Below, piece after piece: positions 8,433 through 17,627 of a stretch of 56,782 nucleotides of DNA. The number at the start of each line of letters is the position of its first letter. Positions within the stretch are counted from its first letter, which is position 1. Under the pieces are notes generated by a model. The model had not been told where the DNA came from. It ran no database searches and was given only the letters and a program-made list of their open reading frames with translations. The position numbers were made by a program, and so were the translations under genes. This stretch comes from Deltaproteobacteria bacterium (lineage in GTDB: Bacteria > Desulfobacterota > DSM-4660 > Desulfatiglandales > B25-G16): NCBI GenBank assembly GCA_020349945.1, contig CP070704.1, positions 2,265,371 through 2,322,152 of the forward strand, in the 5' to 3' direction.

Positions 8433-9926
8433 CTAAAACCACCTCTGGATGCAAACCTTACTTTCCGTGAAGAAGCGAATGGCTTCTTTTCCTTGTGTAT
8501 GCAATATCCCGAGGAAGGAACCTGCCATCCCGCTGAATGGATAGAAGGCCATCGGAGCGACTATTCCAATATTTACCCCTACATTCCCGCTTATCACGTC
8601 GTACTGGAACTGACGGGCATATTTGCCATTTGAAGTGAATATGGCATGACCGTTGTGATATGGGCTTTCATTGCATATCTCTATAGCCTCTTCCAGATTT
8701 TTTGCCCTCATAACCCCCATGGTGGGGCCAAAGATTTCCTCGCGAACGATTCTCATCTCCCGGTGAGCGTTTTCCAAGATGGTTGGGCCGAGAAAGCATG
8801 TGTCAGGGTAATCGCCAGCTATCTTTGCCGGTTTTCTGCCATCAAGCCTCAGCGTTGCTCCCTCTTTCATGCCAATCTCTATGTAGTTTAATATCTTCTC
8901 TTTTTTCTGTGCGTCTCGCACTGGCCCCATCTGAACCGACTCATTAAGACCGTACCCAACAACGATTGACGCTGCTCTGTCAGTGACTCTTTGCATGAAT
9001 TCATTGTAGAAGGTATCATCATCACCCACAATAACGAGGTTTTGGCCTGCAAGGCATCGTTGGCCTGTGTTGCCAAAGAATGATGTCAGGAGGCTCGGTA
9101 TGGTTGCATCCACATTGCAATCAGGCATGATGACAAGAATATTTGCAGCCCCACCCTGGGCAATGCACCTCTTGCCCGTATTGCCACAAGCGGGGTAAAT
9201 CACATCTCTCATTACCGGTGTGGATCCAACAAAGGTTATCCCTTCAATATCCGGGTGGTCTAACATGCCCTTTACCACTGTCCTTCCGCCATGCACCATA
9301 TTCCACACCCCTGGAGGAAAGCCTGCCTCCTCAACCAATTCACAGATCTTCGTTTGAGTAAAGGGGACCTCACTTGATGGTTTGATGACTATTGTGTTTC
9401 CGGTGGCAACCGCATAGGGTGCCGACCAGAGCGGAATCATGAGAGGGAAGTTGAATGGGCCTATGATTCCGAAAGTGCCTAAGGGCTGTCTGATAAGATA
9501 CTCATCTATACCCGATGCAACATCCTCTGAGCTATCTCCCATCATCAGAGTGGGGATACCACAGGCAACCTCCACATTTTCGATACCGCGCCTAGTCTCA
9601 CCTCTGGACTCGTCTATGCATTTCCCGTGCTCCTGCGTCTGGACCCTGCTCAGCTCTTCGAAATTTTCCTCCAATAGCTGACCTAACCTGAAAAGATATC
9701 TGCACCTGGTAACCGCAGGTGTCCTTCTCCAGTCATAAAAGGCCTCTTGTGCCGCTTTTACGGCGCTATCTATTTCCTCTTTGGTTGAGATTCCAACCCT
9801 TCCAATGGTCTCACATGTAGCCGGATTAACAACATCAATGATTTCACCTTGAGATTCAACCCATTCGCCACCAATATAATTCTTAACCATGGGGACGCCT
9901 TTTATTGGTTCTTCCAAAATAGCCAT
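8433..9926 (-). CDS. mmsA: Methylmalonate-semialdehyde dehydrogenase (CoA-acylating)
   Basis: NAD- and CoA-dependent enzyme that converts methylmalonate semialdehyde to propionyl-CoA, or malonate semialdehyde to acetyl-CoA, releasing CO2. The 497-residue protein is full length for the aldehyde dehydrogenase family. It shows the PFNFP motif near 157, FVGSTPV near 232 and the catalytic GNTGQRCLAG with Cys291. At the position of the usual general-base glutamate it has AQGGAANIL, without Glu. That is the hallmark of the CoA-acylating MmsA/IolA subgroup and supports the assignment. The ATG at 9926 has AGGAGGGT upstream. It follows livF by 92 bases in the same direction. With the upstream aminotransferase it completes a route from beta-amino acids to acyl-CoA. 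Confidence 0.9.
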   Translation of the reverse strand: MAILEEPIKGVPMVKNYIGGEWVESQGEIIDVVNPATCETIGRVGISTKEEIDSAVKAAQEAFYDWRRTPAVTRCRYLFRLGQLLEENFEELSRVQTQEHGKCIDESRGETRRGIENVEVACGIPTLMMGDSSEDVASGIDEYLIRQPLGTFGIIGPFNFPLMIPLWSAPYAVATGNTIVIKPSSEVPFTQTKICELVEEAGFPPGVWNMVHGGRTVVKGMLDHPDIEGITFVGSTPVMRDVIYPACGNTGKRCIAQGGAANILVIMPDCNVDATIPSLLTSFFGNTGQRCLAGQNLVIVGDDDTFYNEFMQRVTDRAASIVVGYGLNESVQMGPVRDAQKKEKILNYIEIGMKEGATLRLDGRKPAKIAGDYPDTCFLGPTILENAHREMRIVREEIFGPTMGVMRAKNLEEAIEICNESPYHNGHAIFTSNGKYARQFQYDVISGNVGVNIGIVAPMAFYPFSGMAGSFLGILHTQGKEAIRFFTESKVCIQRWF

Positions 9927-10018
9927 GTTCTCACCCTCCTCACTTTAAGTTATTTTCGTTTCCTCTGCCTTTACAGACGAGTCCAAGCTCCGGCATCAAC
10001 ATATAAGGCGTGGATCAG

Positions 10019-10726
10019 TTACATACCCAGGTATGCCTTCTTTACGTTTTCATCCTCGAGCAGTTCCGTTGCTTCGCCACTCAACACGATTCCTCCATGC
10101 TCCAGAACATAGCCTCGGTTCGCGATCTCCAGGCTCTTCCGCACATTTTGCTCCACAAGGAGGATAGTTACGCCTTCATTCTGTAAGACCTTGACAATCT
10201 TGAACACCTCATCCACTATCACAGGGCTTAACCCCAATGATGGTTCATCCATCATGAGGAACTTTGGTTTCGACATTAAGGCCCTGCCAATGGTTAGCAT
10301 CTGCTGCTCTCCTCCACTGAATGTGCCAGCGAGTTGTGCCCTCCGTTCATCTAAGATTGGAAACAGGCCAAAAACCCATTCCATATTCTCCTGAACCCTT
10401 TTCTGGTTAGTTTCTACATATGCACCGAGTTCAAGATTTTCTTGAACGGTCATGTAAGAGAAAAGCCTTCTCCCCTCTGGGACCAGGGAGATACCAGTGG
10501 TTATGATCTTGTGAGCGGGCATATTTTCTATGCGCTTGCCTTCAAAAATTATGCTCCCGGAACTCACCGGAAGTAATCCTGAGATTGTCTTGATAATGGT
10601 TGACTTTCCAGCTCCATTTGCGCCGACCAGGGCCACAATCTCATCTTTATCAATGCTCATTGATACATCCCTTACGATTTGAATCTGTCCATAACCGGCA
10701 TTGATACTCTTTAGCTCAACCATCAT
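10019..10726 (-). CDS. livF: Branched-chain-type amino acid ABC transporter ATPase LivF
   Basis: One of the two ATPases of a LivKHMGF-type importer. It has Walker A GANGAGKST near residue 35, the signature FSGGEQQML and Walker B FLMMDEPSLGLSP, with the switch histidine replaced in the LivF way (LLVEQN). Length (235 aa) is normal. Its ATG overlaps the stop of livG by four bases, so the two are translationally coupled. In this cluster the substrate is more likely a beta-amino acid or a small amino acid than leucine; that is inferred from the neighbours. Confidence 0.93.
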   Translation of the reverse strand: MMVELKSINAGYGQIQIVRDVSMSIDKDEIVALVGANGAGKSTIIKTISGLLPVSSGSIIFEGKRIENMPAHKIITTGISLVPEGRRLFSYMTVQENLELGAYVETNQKRVQENMEWVFGLFPILDERRAQLAGTFSGGEQQMLTIGRALMSKPKFLMMDEPSLGLSPVIVDEVFKIVKVLQNEGVTILLVEQNVRKSLEIANRGYVLEHGGIVLSGEATELLEDENVKKAYLGM

Positions 10727-11457
10727 TTCGAACCTTCTCCCAGGTAAATGTCCACAACCTTTTTGTTGTTTGTAATTTCCCCAGGGGACCCCTCAGCGAT
10801 CTTCTGTCCTGAAGAAATCACGACAATATTTTCACAAAGCTCCATAACAGCCTTCATGACGTGCTCTACAACGACGAGTGTGATGCCCATCTCCCCGTTA
10901 ATCTTGCGCAATAACTCCAGCATCTCATCGATCTCCACAAAGGTAAGACCGGCCATTAACTCGTCAAGCAAGAGAAGTCTTGGCTTGGTGGCAAGGGCCG
11001 TGGCTAACCCAACGCGCTTTTTCGCTGAGACAGTCAGATTCTCCGCCATCACATTCCGGTATTCTCCCAACCCCGTCAGCTCAATTATCTCGTCAACGTG
11101 GTGATGTTGTTCCTGGGTGGGCCTGAAGTGTAATTTCCTGGCAACAGCCCCAATAAGAACATTATCGTATACCGATATCTCATCGAAAACCCGAACGATT
11201 TGAAACGTTCGACCGATCCCTTTCTTCGAAATCTGGTGGGGCTTGAGACCATGAATCGGTTCGCCTTCAAACTCTATTGTCCCGGAAGTCGGCTTGATCT
11301 CTCCGGTAATCATATTGAAGAGTGTTGTTTTTCCCGCCCCATTAGGGCCAATGATACCGAGCCGCATGCCTCCCTGTAAATTAAGATTGACATCCTTGGC
11401 AGCAGTGACGCCGCCAAATTTCTTGGTAAGATCCTTCAACACAAGTAAATCCCGCAT
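10723..11457 (-). CDS. livG: Branched-chain-type amino acid ABC transporter ATPase LivG
   Basis: Second ATPase of the importer, 244 aa. Walker A is GPNGAGKTT. The usual LSGGQ-like signature is replaced by LTVSAKKRVGLA, and Walker B reads LLLLDELMAGL rather than DEPxxGL. This variant occurs in a subgroup of LivG proteins, so it is probably functional; the catalytic Glu is kept. The ATG overlaps the livM stop by one base (TAATG) and the 3' end overlaps livF, giving a tight livM-livG-livF unit. Confidence 0.92.
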   Translation of the reverse strand: MRDLLVLKDLTKKFGGVTAAKDVNLNLQGGMRLGIIGPNGAGKTTLFNMITGEIKPTSGTIEFEGEPIHGLKPHQISKKGIGRTFQIVRVFDEISVYDNVLIGAVARKLHFRPTQEQHHHVDEIIELTGLGEYRNVMAENLTVSAKKRVGLATALATKPRLLLLDELMAGLTFVEIDEMLELLRKINGEMGITLVVVEHVMKAVMELCENIVVISSGQKIAEGSPGEITNNKKVVDIYLGEGSK

Positions 11458-12401
11458 TATTTACCCCCCCTGATCCTTGCGTAGATCCCGGCAAGACCTC
11501 TCGGCTCAATGACGAGGATCGCTATCAGCAAAATCGCCCAGATGACGAATCTCAGCTCGGGTGCAAAGCGCATCATCTCAAGTATAAATGTCACAACCCC
11601 GGCACCAATTATGGGGCCCACCAGCGTCCCTGCACCGCCAACCAAGACCATAACTACAATCATCTCTGAGGTCATCCATGAAAATGTAGATGGGTGAAGT
11701 AAGCGGAAAAAGTGGGCGAAAAGACTTCCGGTTATACCGGCTAATCCGGCACTGATGCTGAAGGCCAGGACCTTGAAAAAGGCGGTATTGACACCAACTG
11801 CCTCAGCGAGATCTTCATTCTCCCGTATGGAAACAATGAGTCTGCCAAATCCTGAATTGACTAAGGCATAAAGAAACCCCACCATTAGGATTCCGAAAAT
11901 TAGAATCAGATAATAATTTGCGGTCATACCGCTAAAATCGATTCCAAATATGCTTTCTGGCGGTTGGATCCCCCCCAAGCCCAGAGGTCCTCCCGTAAGC
12001 TCTCTCGTGTTTAAGAAGACGAGATACATAAAATGACCAAAGAAAAAGGTCGTCACGGCAAAATAATGTCCGCGAAGTTTTAACGCAGGATATCCAATCA
12101 CGGCACCAAAAAGAAATACACTCATGCCACTTATGGGAAGTGCTAACCAGAAAGACATACCTGTTTTTAAGGTTAACAGGGCGGAGGTATATGCACCGAG
12201 CCCATAAAAGGCGGCGTGGCAAAAAGAAAGAGGACCGGCATATCCTGTCAATAAATCGTAACTTGCTGACAACATGGAAAATAAAATGGCCAATATCACA
12301 ACGTATACAATATAGCTGGATGCGATATGGGGGATAACCAGCAAGAGAATGAATGTAATTGCTAACGCAATCCTGTTTGCACTCAATTTTGAACTCAACA
12401 T
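11457..12401 (-). CDS. livM: Branched-chain-type amino acid ABC transporter permease LivM
   Basis: Inner-membrane permease of 314 aa with about nine or ten hydrophobic segments. The family motif GYAGPLSFCHAAFYGLGAY (about 52-70) and the cytoplasmic loop SIRENEDLAEAVGVN, which contacts the ATPases, are present. The ATG at 12401 is preceded by AAAGGAA. It follows livH by 51 bases. It pairs with LivH to form the transmembrane channel for the LivK-bound substrate. Confidence 0.93.
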   Translation of the reverse strand: MLSSKLSANRIALAITFILLLVIPHIASSYIVYVVILAILFSMLSASYDLLTGYAGPLSFCHAAFYGLGAYTSALLTLKTGMSFWLALPISGMSVFLFGAVIGYPALKLRGHYFAVTTFFFGHFMYLVFLNTRELTGGPLGLGGIQPPESIFGIDFSGMTANYYLILIFGILMVGFLYALVNSGFGRLIVSIRENEDLAEAVGVNTAFFKVLAFSISAGLAGITGSLFAHFFRLLHPSTFSWMTSEMIVVMVLVGGAGTLVGPIIGAGVVTFILEMMRFAPELRFVIWAILLIAILVIEPRGLAGIYARIRGGK

Positions 12402-12452
12402 GGTTTCCTTTCTCCCCGGTATGCTATCAGGAGTGCAATACTCAAACCTACT

Positions 12453-13310
12453 TTACACCCTTCCGAATAATCCCTTGGGTCGTAACAGTAGAGTCAGTAT
12501 GAGTACAAAAAACGCAAATCCGTGTTGGTAGGCCGATGAAATATATGTTGCCCCAAACGCTTCCGCAACGCCCAGTCCCAGTCCACATATCAACACCCCC
12601 GATACCGACCCAAATCCACCCAGAATAACCACCACCAGAGCCTTGAGCAGGGGCAAGTCTCCCATGGTCGGAAATACAGAGTATAATGGCGAGACCAGCA
12701 CAGCCGCTGCCCCGGATAGTGCACCACCCATTGCGAAGACGATAGAGTTGACTGTGTCAATGTTGATTCCCAACACCTGAGCCATTCCAACATCCATCGA
12801 GGCTGCCCGAATGGCTTTTCCCGGTTTTGTCTTCATAATGAACAGATACACAAGGATGAACAGAACAATGGCCGCCAGGAAAACGTTAATCCGCATATAG
12901 CTGAGTCCCAGCAGAGAACCTTTCATATAGGCTGGGAAAATCTTTGCCTTTGACGTCCAAATAGCATTGGCAGCATTGGCAAAAAGAAAGAACAAAGCAA
13001 TGGCAACCAGGAGTTGAACACGGGCAGCGGCTCGGAAGGTGCGTTCTCGCCATCGGCGGTACAGAAATCGTTCACATGAAAAAGCCATGATAGCCCCTAC
13101 GCACATTCCGAGTAACAAGGCAACCGGAAAGGGCACTCCCGCCAATGTTACGGCAAAGTAGCCTGCATATGCGGCGATCACGTAAAAGGAGCCCTGAGCG
13201 AAATCCGGAATATCAGTAATGCTCCAGATAATGTTGAGTCCGAGGGCTACCAGCGCATAAACCGAACCTATAATGAGTCCGCTTCCCAGCTGCATAAGAA
13301 AAATTTCCAC
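12453..13310 (-). CDS. livH: Branched-chain-type amino acid ABC transporter permease LivH
   Basis: Permease of 285 aa with about eight hydrophobic segments. It shows the typical N-terminal GLIIGSVYALVALGLNIIW and the coupling loop AIRAASMDVGMAQVLGIN. It starts with GTG at 13310, preceded by GAGGTG at good spacing. It lies 83 bases downstream of the binding-protein gene. Together with LivM it forms the channel. Confidence 0.93.
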   Translation of the reverse strand: MEIFLMQLGSGLIIGSVYALVALGLNIIWSITDIPDFAQGSFYVIAAYAGYFAVTLAGVPFPVALLLGMCVGAIMAFSCERFLYRRWRERTFRAAARVQLLVAIALFFLFANAANAIWTSKAKIFPAYMKGSLLGLSYMRINVFLAAIVLFILVYLFIMKTKPGKAIRAASMDVGMAQVLGINIDTVNSIVFAMGGALSGAAAVLVSPLYSVFPTMGDLPLLKALVVVILGGFGSVSGVLICGLGLGVAEAFGATYISSAYQHGFAFFVLILTLLLRPKGLFGRV

Positions 13311-13393
13311 AATTTCACCTCACTTGACTTCCACGGTTTAATTTCGTGGTCCCTGCCCCTGATTCCCTCCTCAGAGGGAGGGAAGAAGCCCAC

Positions 13394-14533
13394 CTATTTG
13401 AGTGGTACCCGCTCACCGTCTTTCCACTGAATAAGTGATGGCACAAATCTGCACTGGTTCCTATAACCCTCAAAGTTTTCAAACTTTATACGGCCCTCAA
13501 GGGCCTCATAATCAATCTTTTTCATTGCGTCTTTGATCTTTACCGGGTCAAGGGATTGAGCAGATTCAATCGCCCTTGCAACCACATGTAAGGCGTCATA
13601 TCCAAAAATAATCGCGTAGTGCATGGGCGCATCAAAGCGATCCTCAACCCGCTCGGCAAAATCCGCAGGAACAGCCCCCCATAGAGAGACCGCATAGGTT
13701 CCTTCAGCTGCCTCCGGGCCTGCCAGTGAGACAAGCTCCATCTCGCCCATCTCTTCCGATCCGATCAATACTGTTCTTTCCGTGACCCCAAACTCCTTTG
13801 CCTGCTTCAGGATCATGGCACCCTCTGGTGTTACGCCTATATAGAAAAGGATATCCGCCTTGGCCTTCTTAATCTTGGCCAAATAGACCGTGAAATCCGT
13901 ATTACCCCGCTCAAAGGTTTCATCGACCACTGTCTTGACCCCGAACTTATCTAACTCTGTCGCAATGGCTGATGCGAGTCCAAGCCCGTAATCGTCATTA
14001 ACGACCAAGAACGCTGCGCTCTTGGGTTTGAATTTCTCGACAATTGTTGGGGTAATCAATGGTGCCATAAGGCCCACTGACGGCCGCATCCTGAAATAGA
14101 ACTCATGTCCGGGTTTGGTAACCTTATCCGCGGCGCACTCGATGGTTATTCCCGGAATCTTGAACTGGTCACATAAGGGTCCTATGGCAACGCATACAGA
14201 GCTGCAATGATCACCCAGAATCGCAACTACCCTGTCCTGCATTGCCAGCTTGCGCACATTCGCCACCCCATCCGTCGGGGTACAGATACTATCATAGCGT
14301 TTGATCTCAATTGTATACTTCTTACCACCGACGATGACCCCTTTTTTATTTATCTCCTCGAGGGCTAGCTGAATACCTCGCCAGCCGTTTACCCCAAACT
14401 CAGCAGCCGAGCCGGTGAAAGGGGCAGTATAACCGATTTTGATAACCTTTGCTGCAAATCCAGGTGTATTCAACCCCAGCAAGACCATTGCCATAACCGT
14501 AATGACAAGCATGACTTTTCTAAAATGTTTCAT
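13394..14533 (-). CDS. livK: Periplasmic amino-acid-binding protein, LivK type
   Basis: Substrate-binding protein that captures ligand in the periplasm and delivers it to LivHM. A Sec signal peptide spans about residues 1-27 (hydrophobic core VMLVITVMAMVLL, cleavage near GFA-A). The mature part starts with IKIGYTAPFTGSAAEFG, the family's first strand and ligand loop. HCSSVCVAIGPL (about 113) corresponds to the second ligand-binding loop. Length (379 aa) is usual. The ATG follows AGAGGT. A convincing sigma-70 promoter lies just upstream (listed separately), so transport genes can be expressed apart from ald and the aminotransferase. Ligand specificity cannot be read from sequence; beta-alanine or 3-aminoisobutyrate is suggested by context. 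Confidence 0.92.
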   Translation of the reverse strand: MKHFRKVMLVITVMAMVLLGLNTPGFAAKVIKIGYTAPFTGSAAEFGVNGWRGIQLALEEINKKGVIVGGKKYTIEIKRYDSICTPTDGVANVRKLAMQDRVVAILGDHCSSVCVAIGPLCDQFKIPGITIECAADKVTKPGHEFYFRMRPSVGLMAPLITPTIVEKFKPKSAAFLVVNDDYGLGLASAIATELDKFGVKTVVDETFERGNTDFTVYLAKIKKAKADILFYIGVTPEGAMILKQAKEFGVTERTVLIGSEEMGEMELVSLAGPEAAEGTYAVSLWGAVPADFAERVEDRFDAPMHYAIIFGYDALHVVARAIESAQSLDPVKIKDAMKKIDYEALEGRIKFENFEGYRNQCRFVPSLIQWKDGERVPLK

Positions 14534-14608
14534 GTTGTGTACCTCTTTTTTAATGAGTTGTTTTGTATGCTACATTATTCTCTCCGAATCTTTATGGTAA
14601 AATAGGGT

Positions 14609-14637
14609 CTAATATCAACCTTACAGGCCTCTGTCAA
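14609..14637 (-). promoter_or_regulatory. Sigma-70-type promoter upstream of livK
   Basis: On the minus strand, TTGACA (14637-14632) is a perfect -35 box, followed by a 17-base spacer and TATTAG (14614-14609), a 4/6 match to the -10 box. Transcription would start near 14602, leaving a leader of about 70 bases before the livK ATG. Confidence 0.55.
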
Positions 14638-14718
14638 GAGTTCTGAAGTTCTCCTCTCTCCGCGGCCGGGGGCAATACAATACTGTTGGAGCCGAATCGC
14701 GTGTAGAAACTATATTTA

Positions 14719-15837
14719 TCATGACAACAGTTTATCAATTGGGACATAGTCAAGGTTGAAAGCGTCAGCAACCGCTTTGTAGGTCACTTGACCTTTAACG
14801 ACATTGGCGCCGAGCTTGATTTCAGGATTCTCCCTGAACGCCCTTTCCCATCCCTTGTTCGCAATTTCAACTGCATACGGCAGGGTCGCGTTGGTCAGTG
14901 CAAGTGTAGATGTTTTTGCCACAGCTCCCGGCATGTTGGCCACGCAGTAATGCACCACGTCGTCCACTTTATAGATCGGGTCGGAATGAGTAGTAGCTTT
15001 CGAAGTTTCGAAGCAGCCGCCCTGATCAATGGCGACGTCCACCAGCACTGAACCCTTTTTCATAGTCTTCAGCATCTCTCGTGTAATCAGTTTGGGTGCC
15101 TTAGCTCCGGGGATAAGTACGGCTCCCACGGCCACATCGGCCTCTTTGATGAGTGCACGAACGATTGCCGGGCTGGACATCATAAGAAAGCAGTTACTGG
15201 GCATTACATCGCTCAGATATCGAAGGCGATCCAGATTGTTATCGAGCAGATAGACCTTGGCGCCCAGGCCGCAGGCTGCTTTGGCCGCATTGGTTCCGAC
15301 TATCCCTGCGCCAACAATCAGTACCGTTCCAGGATCTACCCCCGGCACTCCACCCAGCAGGACACCATGGCCCCCATGTTCCATTTCCAGGTACTTAGCT
15401 CCCTGCTGTATAGACATACGTCCTGCCACTTCGCTCATCGGGGTGAGGAGCGGCAGAGACCCATCCGCCTTTTGAATAGTTTCATAGGCGATGTTGACAG
15501 AACGTCTTTTGATCAGAACGTGTGTTAGATCCTCCGCTGCAGCCAGATGGAGATAGGTAAAAATGACCTGGCCTTCCCTTATGAGTTCATACTCGGAAGG
15601 TAAGGGTTCTTTAACATGCATAATCATGTCAGCACGGCTAAAAATCTCTTTAGGCGTATCTACAATCTCAGCTCCGGCCTTGACATAGGCAATGTCGTCG
15701 AACCCGCTCCCTATTCCGGCATTTTTTTCTACCAGGACCCTATGGCCGTGTTGTTTCGTTATTATCTCCACCCCGGGCGGTGTCATGGATACACGATTTT
15801 CCTCTGGCTTGATTTCTTTCAGAATTCCTAAAATCAT
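14719..15837 (-). CDS. ald: Alanine dehydrogenase
   Basis: NAD-dependent oxidative deamination of L-alanine to pyruvate and ammonia. The 372-residue protein has the N-terminal MILGILKEIKPEENRV with Arg15, HVKEP with Lys76, TYLHLA with His97 (substrate-binding and catalytic positions of the family), and the NAD fold VGAGIVGTNAAKAA near 170. I choose the ATG at 15837, which has GGAG six bases upstream; an in-frame TTG four codons earlier overlaps that site. It lies 30 bases after the aminotransferase stop, so the two form one unit. The aminotransferase would make alanine from pyruvate, and Ald would regenerate the pyruvate and release ammonia. Confidence 0.95.
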   Translation of the reverse strand: MILGILKEIKPEENRVSMTPPGVEIITKQHGHRVLVEKNAGIGSGFDDIAYVKAGAEIVDTPKEIFSRADMIMHVKEPLPSEYELIREGQVIFTYLHLAAAEDLTHVLIKRRSVNIAYETIQKADGSLPLLTPMSEVAGRMSIQQGAKYLEMEHGGHGVLLGGVPGVDPGTVLIVGAGIVGTNAAKAACGLGAKVYLLDNNLDRLRYLSDVMPSNCFLMMSSPAIVRALIKEADVAVGAVLIPGAKAPKLITREMLKTMKKGSVLVDVAIDQGGCFETSKATTHSDPIYKVDDVVHYCVANMPGAVAKTSTLALTNATLPYAVEIANKGWERAFRENPEIKLGANVVKGQVTYKAVADAFNLDYVPIDKLLS

Positions 15838-15867
15838 TGTAGTCTCCAAGAATCAATTAACAGATGT

Positions 15868-17211
15868 TCACAACTCGCTTAATGCGATATCGAGCACCTC
15901 CAGTGTGAAATCAACATTGTCCCTGGTGAAACACATCGGCGGCTTGATGCGCAGCACGTTGCCGTAGAAACCAGCTTTGCCGATGAGCAAGCCTAGATCT
16001 CTAGCGCGCTCAAACACCTTGAAACATGCGTCTCCCGCAGGTTCCTTGGTCTTCCGATCTTTTACAAATTCAACACCTACCATTAAACCCTTGCCGCGCA
16101 CTTCACCAATCACCTCGTGCTTGGACATGAGCTTCTTCAGGCCCTCCATTAAATAATTGCCGACCTCCAGGCAATTCTCCTGAAGCTTTTCCCGGTCTAT
16201 TACTTCAAGAACGGCTTTCCCAATGGCGCAGGATACAGGATTCCCACCGAAGGTATGAAAGTATGCGCGCTCGGCAAGGGGCCTTGCTATTTCCGGTCTT
16301 GTGACTACCGCTGCCAGAGGTGCGCCATTGCCGATACCTTTCGCCATGGTAACGATATCTGGAATAACGCCCTGCGTCTCAAACCCCCAGTAATGTGTAC
16401 CCGTACGCCCAAATCCCGTCTGAACTTCATCGGCTATGCATAGTCCACCTGCTTCGTGGATATGTTTATACGCGTTTTTTAGAAAGCCATCGGCGTAAAC
16501 CACTGCTCCGCCAACGCCCTGTATGGACTCGGCGAAGAAAGCGGCAACGCGGCCTGGTGTGGCAAACCTGATAAGGTCCTTGATCTCGGCAGCATATTTA
16601 GCGCCGGCCTCCGGGTCATCATGTCCCCACGGCCCACGGTAAGGATCAGGGTTAATCGAATGGTGAATCCCAAAGTTATGGGGGTAATTGAATTTCCAGG
16701 TGCTATGGGCTGTGAGTCCCATTGCCGCAGCATTGCTGCCATGGAATGCATTACGGAGCGCAATCACGTCATAGTTGCCTGTATACAGACGCGCCATTGT
16801 CAGCGCCACATCATTAGCCTCTCCTCCGGAGTTGACGAAATAGCAAACACTTAAGTCGCCCGGCATTTTATCTGCCAACATCTTCGCGTACTCGGCAATG
16901 GTTGGGTGAAGGTAGATCGTTGAGGCATGCTGCAATGTCTCTAACTGTTCACGGGCTTTTTGTGTAACATAAGGGTGGCAATGGCCAACGCTTATGGTAA
17001 CGATGCCGCCAAAAGCATCCAGGTAACAACGCCCTTTCTCGTCCCACACATACTGCATTGACCCCTCGACGATCATCATGGGCCTCTTGTAATACGTCAT
17101 CAGTGATGGCGCAAGAAAGCGCTTCCGCAGATCCATCACCTCTTCAAACGAGGGGCCCGAGTAAGGCTTTGGTTGATGATCACAGGTTGGGAGTTCAGGT
17201 CCTTTGCTCAC
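15868..17211 (-). CDS. Class III aminotransferase, AGXT2 type (beta-amino acid or alanine:glyoxylate)
   Basis: PLP-dependent aminotransferase of 447 aa. It has NSGGEAND near residue 127, AFHGSN near 155, DEVQTGFGR with Asp261 contacting the PLP ring nitrogen, and TMAKGIGNG with the Schiff-base Lys291. The overall pattern ([33 protein letters not shown]) matches the AGXT2 group, which includes alanine:glyoxylate and (R)-3-amino-2-methylpropionate:pyruvate aminotransferases. The neighbours, an acylating (methyl)malonate-semialdehyde dehydrogenase and alanine dehydrogenase, favour beta-alanine or 3-aminoisobutyrate with pyruvate as acceptor. It starts with GTG at 17211 after GGGGGA. Other possible substrates are glyoxylate, GABA or other omega-amino acids; sequence alone cannot decide. 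Confidence 0.88.
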   Translation of the reverse strand: MSKGPELPTCDHQPKPYSGPSFEEVMDLRKRFLAPSLMTYYKRPMMIVEGSMQYVWDEKGRCYLDAFGGIVTISVGHCHPYVTQKAREQLETLQHASTIYLHPTIAEYAKMLADKMPGDLSVCYFVNSGGEANDVALTMARLYTGNYDVIALRNAFHGSNAAAMGLTAHSTWKFNYPHNFGIHHSINPDPYRGPWGHDDPEAGAKYAAEIKDLIRFATPGRVAAFFAESIQGVGGAVVYADGFLKNAYKHIHEAGGLCIADEVQTGFGRTGTHYWGFETQGVIPDIVTMAKGIGNGAPLAAVVTRPEIARPLAERAYFHTFGGNPVSCAIGKAVLEVIDREKLQENCLEVGNYLMEGLKKLMSKHEVIGEVRGKGLMVGVEFVKDRKTKEPAGDACFKVFERARDLGLLIGKAGFYGNVLRIKPPMCFTRDNVDFTLEVLDIALSEL

Positions 17212-17499
17212 GATTCCCCCTTTCTGTATGTTTAGTGCCCATCATGAAACTCATATTTGCTATAATATCAATAAGTTAGGGCAAACTACGCCCGTACACA
17301 ATTCCTTAAAAACTTCACTAGGTCCCTGTAAATAAATAAGGAAATAAGGAAATTTTACTTGCAGCTGCAGGATCAGCGCAAAGTCAACTGACTATGATCT
17401 GGACAAGAATGAAAAACCTAAGGTTGATGAAAAACTGCATCCTCTATCTAACAATCAAGAAGGCATCACCTAGCGCGAGATTTTATTGCCTCAAGCCAG

Positions 17500-17527
17500 T
17501 TTCGGAAAAGTTTTGCAAATTCCGAAA
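17500..17527. promoter_or_regulatory. Candidate Lrp/AsnC-type operator upstream of the aminotransferase
   Basis: Perfect 8-bp arms TTTCGGAA (17500-17507) and TTCCGAAA (17520-17527) flank a 12-base AT-rich centre. The core CGGAAAAGTTTTGC is nearly the same as CGGAAAAATTTTTGC at 19418-19432, in front of the divergent regulator and dipeptidase genes. Lrp-family sites are typically AT-rich palindromes with G/C flanks. It lies about 290 bases upstream of the aminotransferase start. Confidence 0.45.
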
Positions 17528-17562
17528 AGGCCACATATTCGTCACTATCAGAGTCAAACCCT

Positions 17563-17593
17563 GTGAGTCCCCTGGCTCTGCCAGGGGACTCAC
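17563..17593 (-). terminator. Strong hairpin downstream of the dipeptidase gene
   Basis: A perfect 14-bp stem, GTGAGTCCCCTGGC pairing with GCCAGGGGACTCAC, closes on a 3-base loop. It begins 35 bases after the dipeptidase stop codon. No T-run follows, so it is not a canonical intrinsic terminator. It could stabilise the 3' end of the mRNA, slow polymerase, or act with Rho. Confidence 0.5.
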
Positions 17594-17627
17594 CATTAAT
17601 CATTACAACTTCTTACCACAGGGGCTT

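Larger units (their letters stand above)
17212..17627. other. Regulatory gap between the dipeptidase and aminotransferase genes
   Basis: 416 bases without a gene. It holds a very strong hairpin just after the dipeptidase stop and a perfect inverted repeat that shares a core with a site upstream of the regulator gene (both listed). The size and structure suggest that the aminotransferase has its own control region. Confidence 0.55.
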
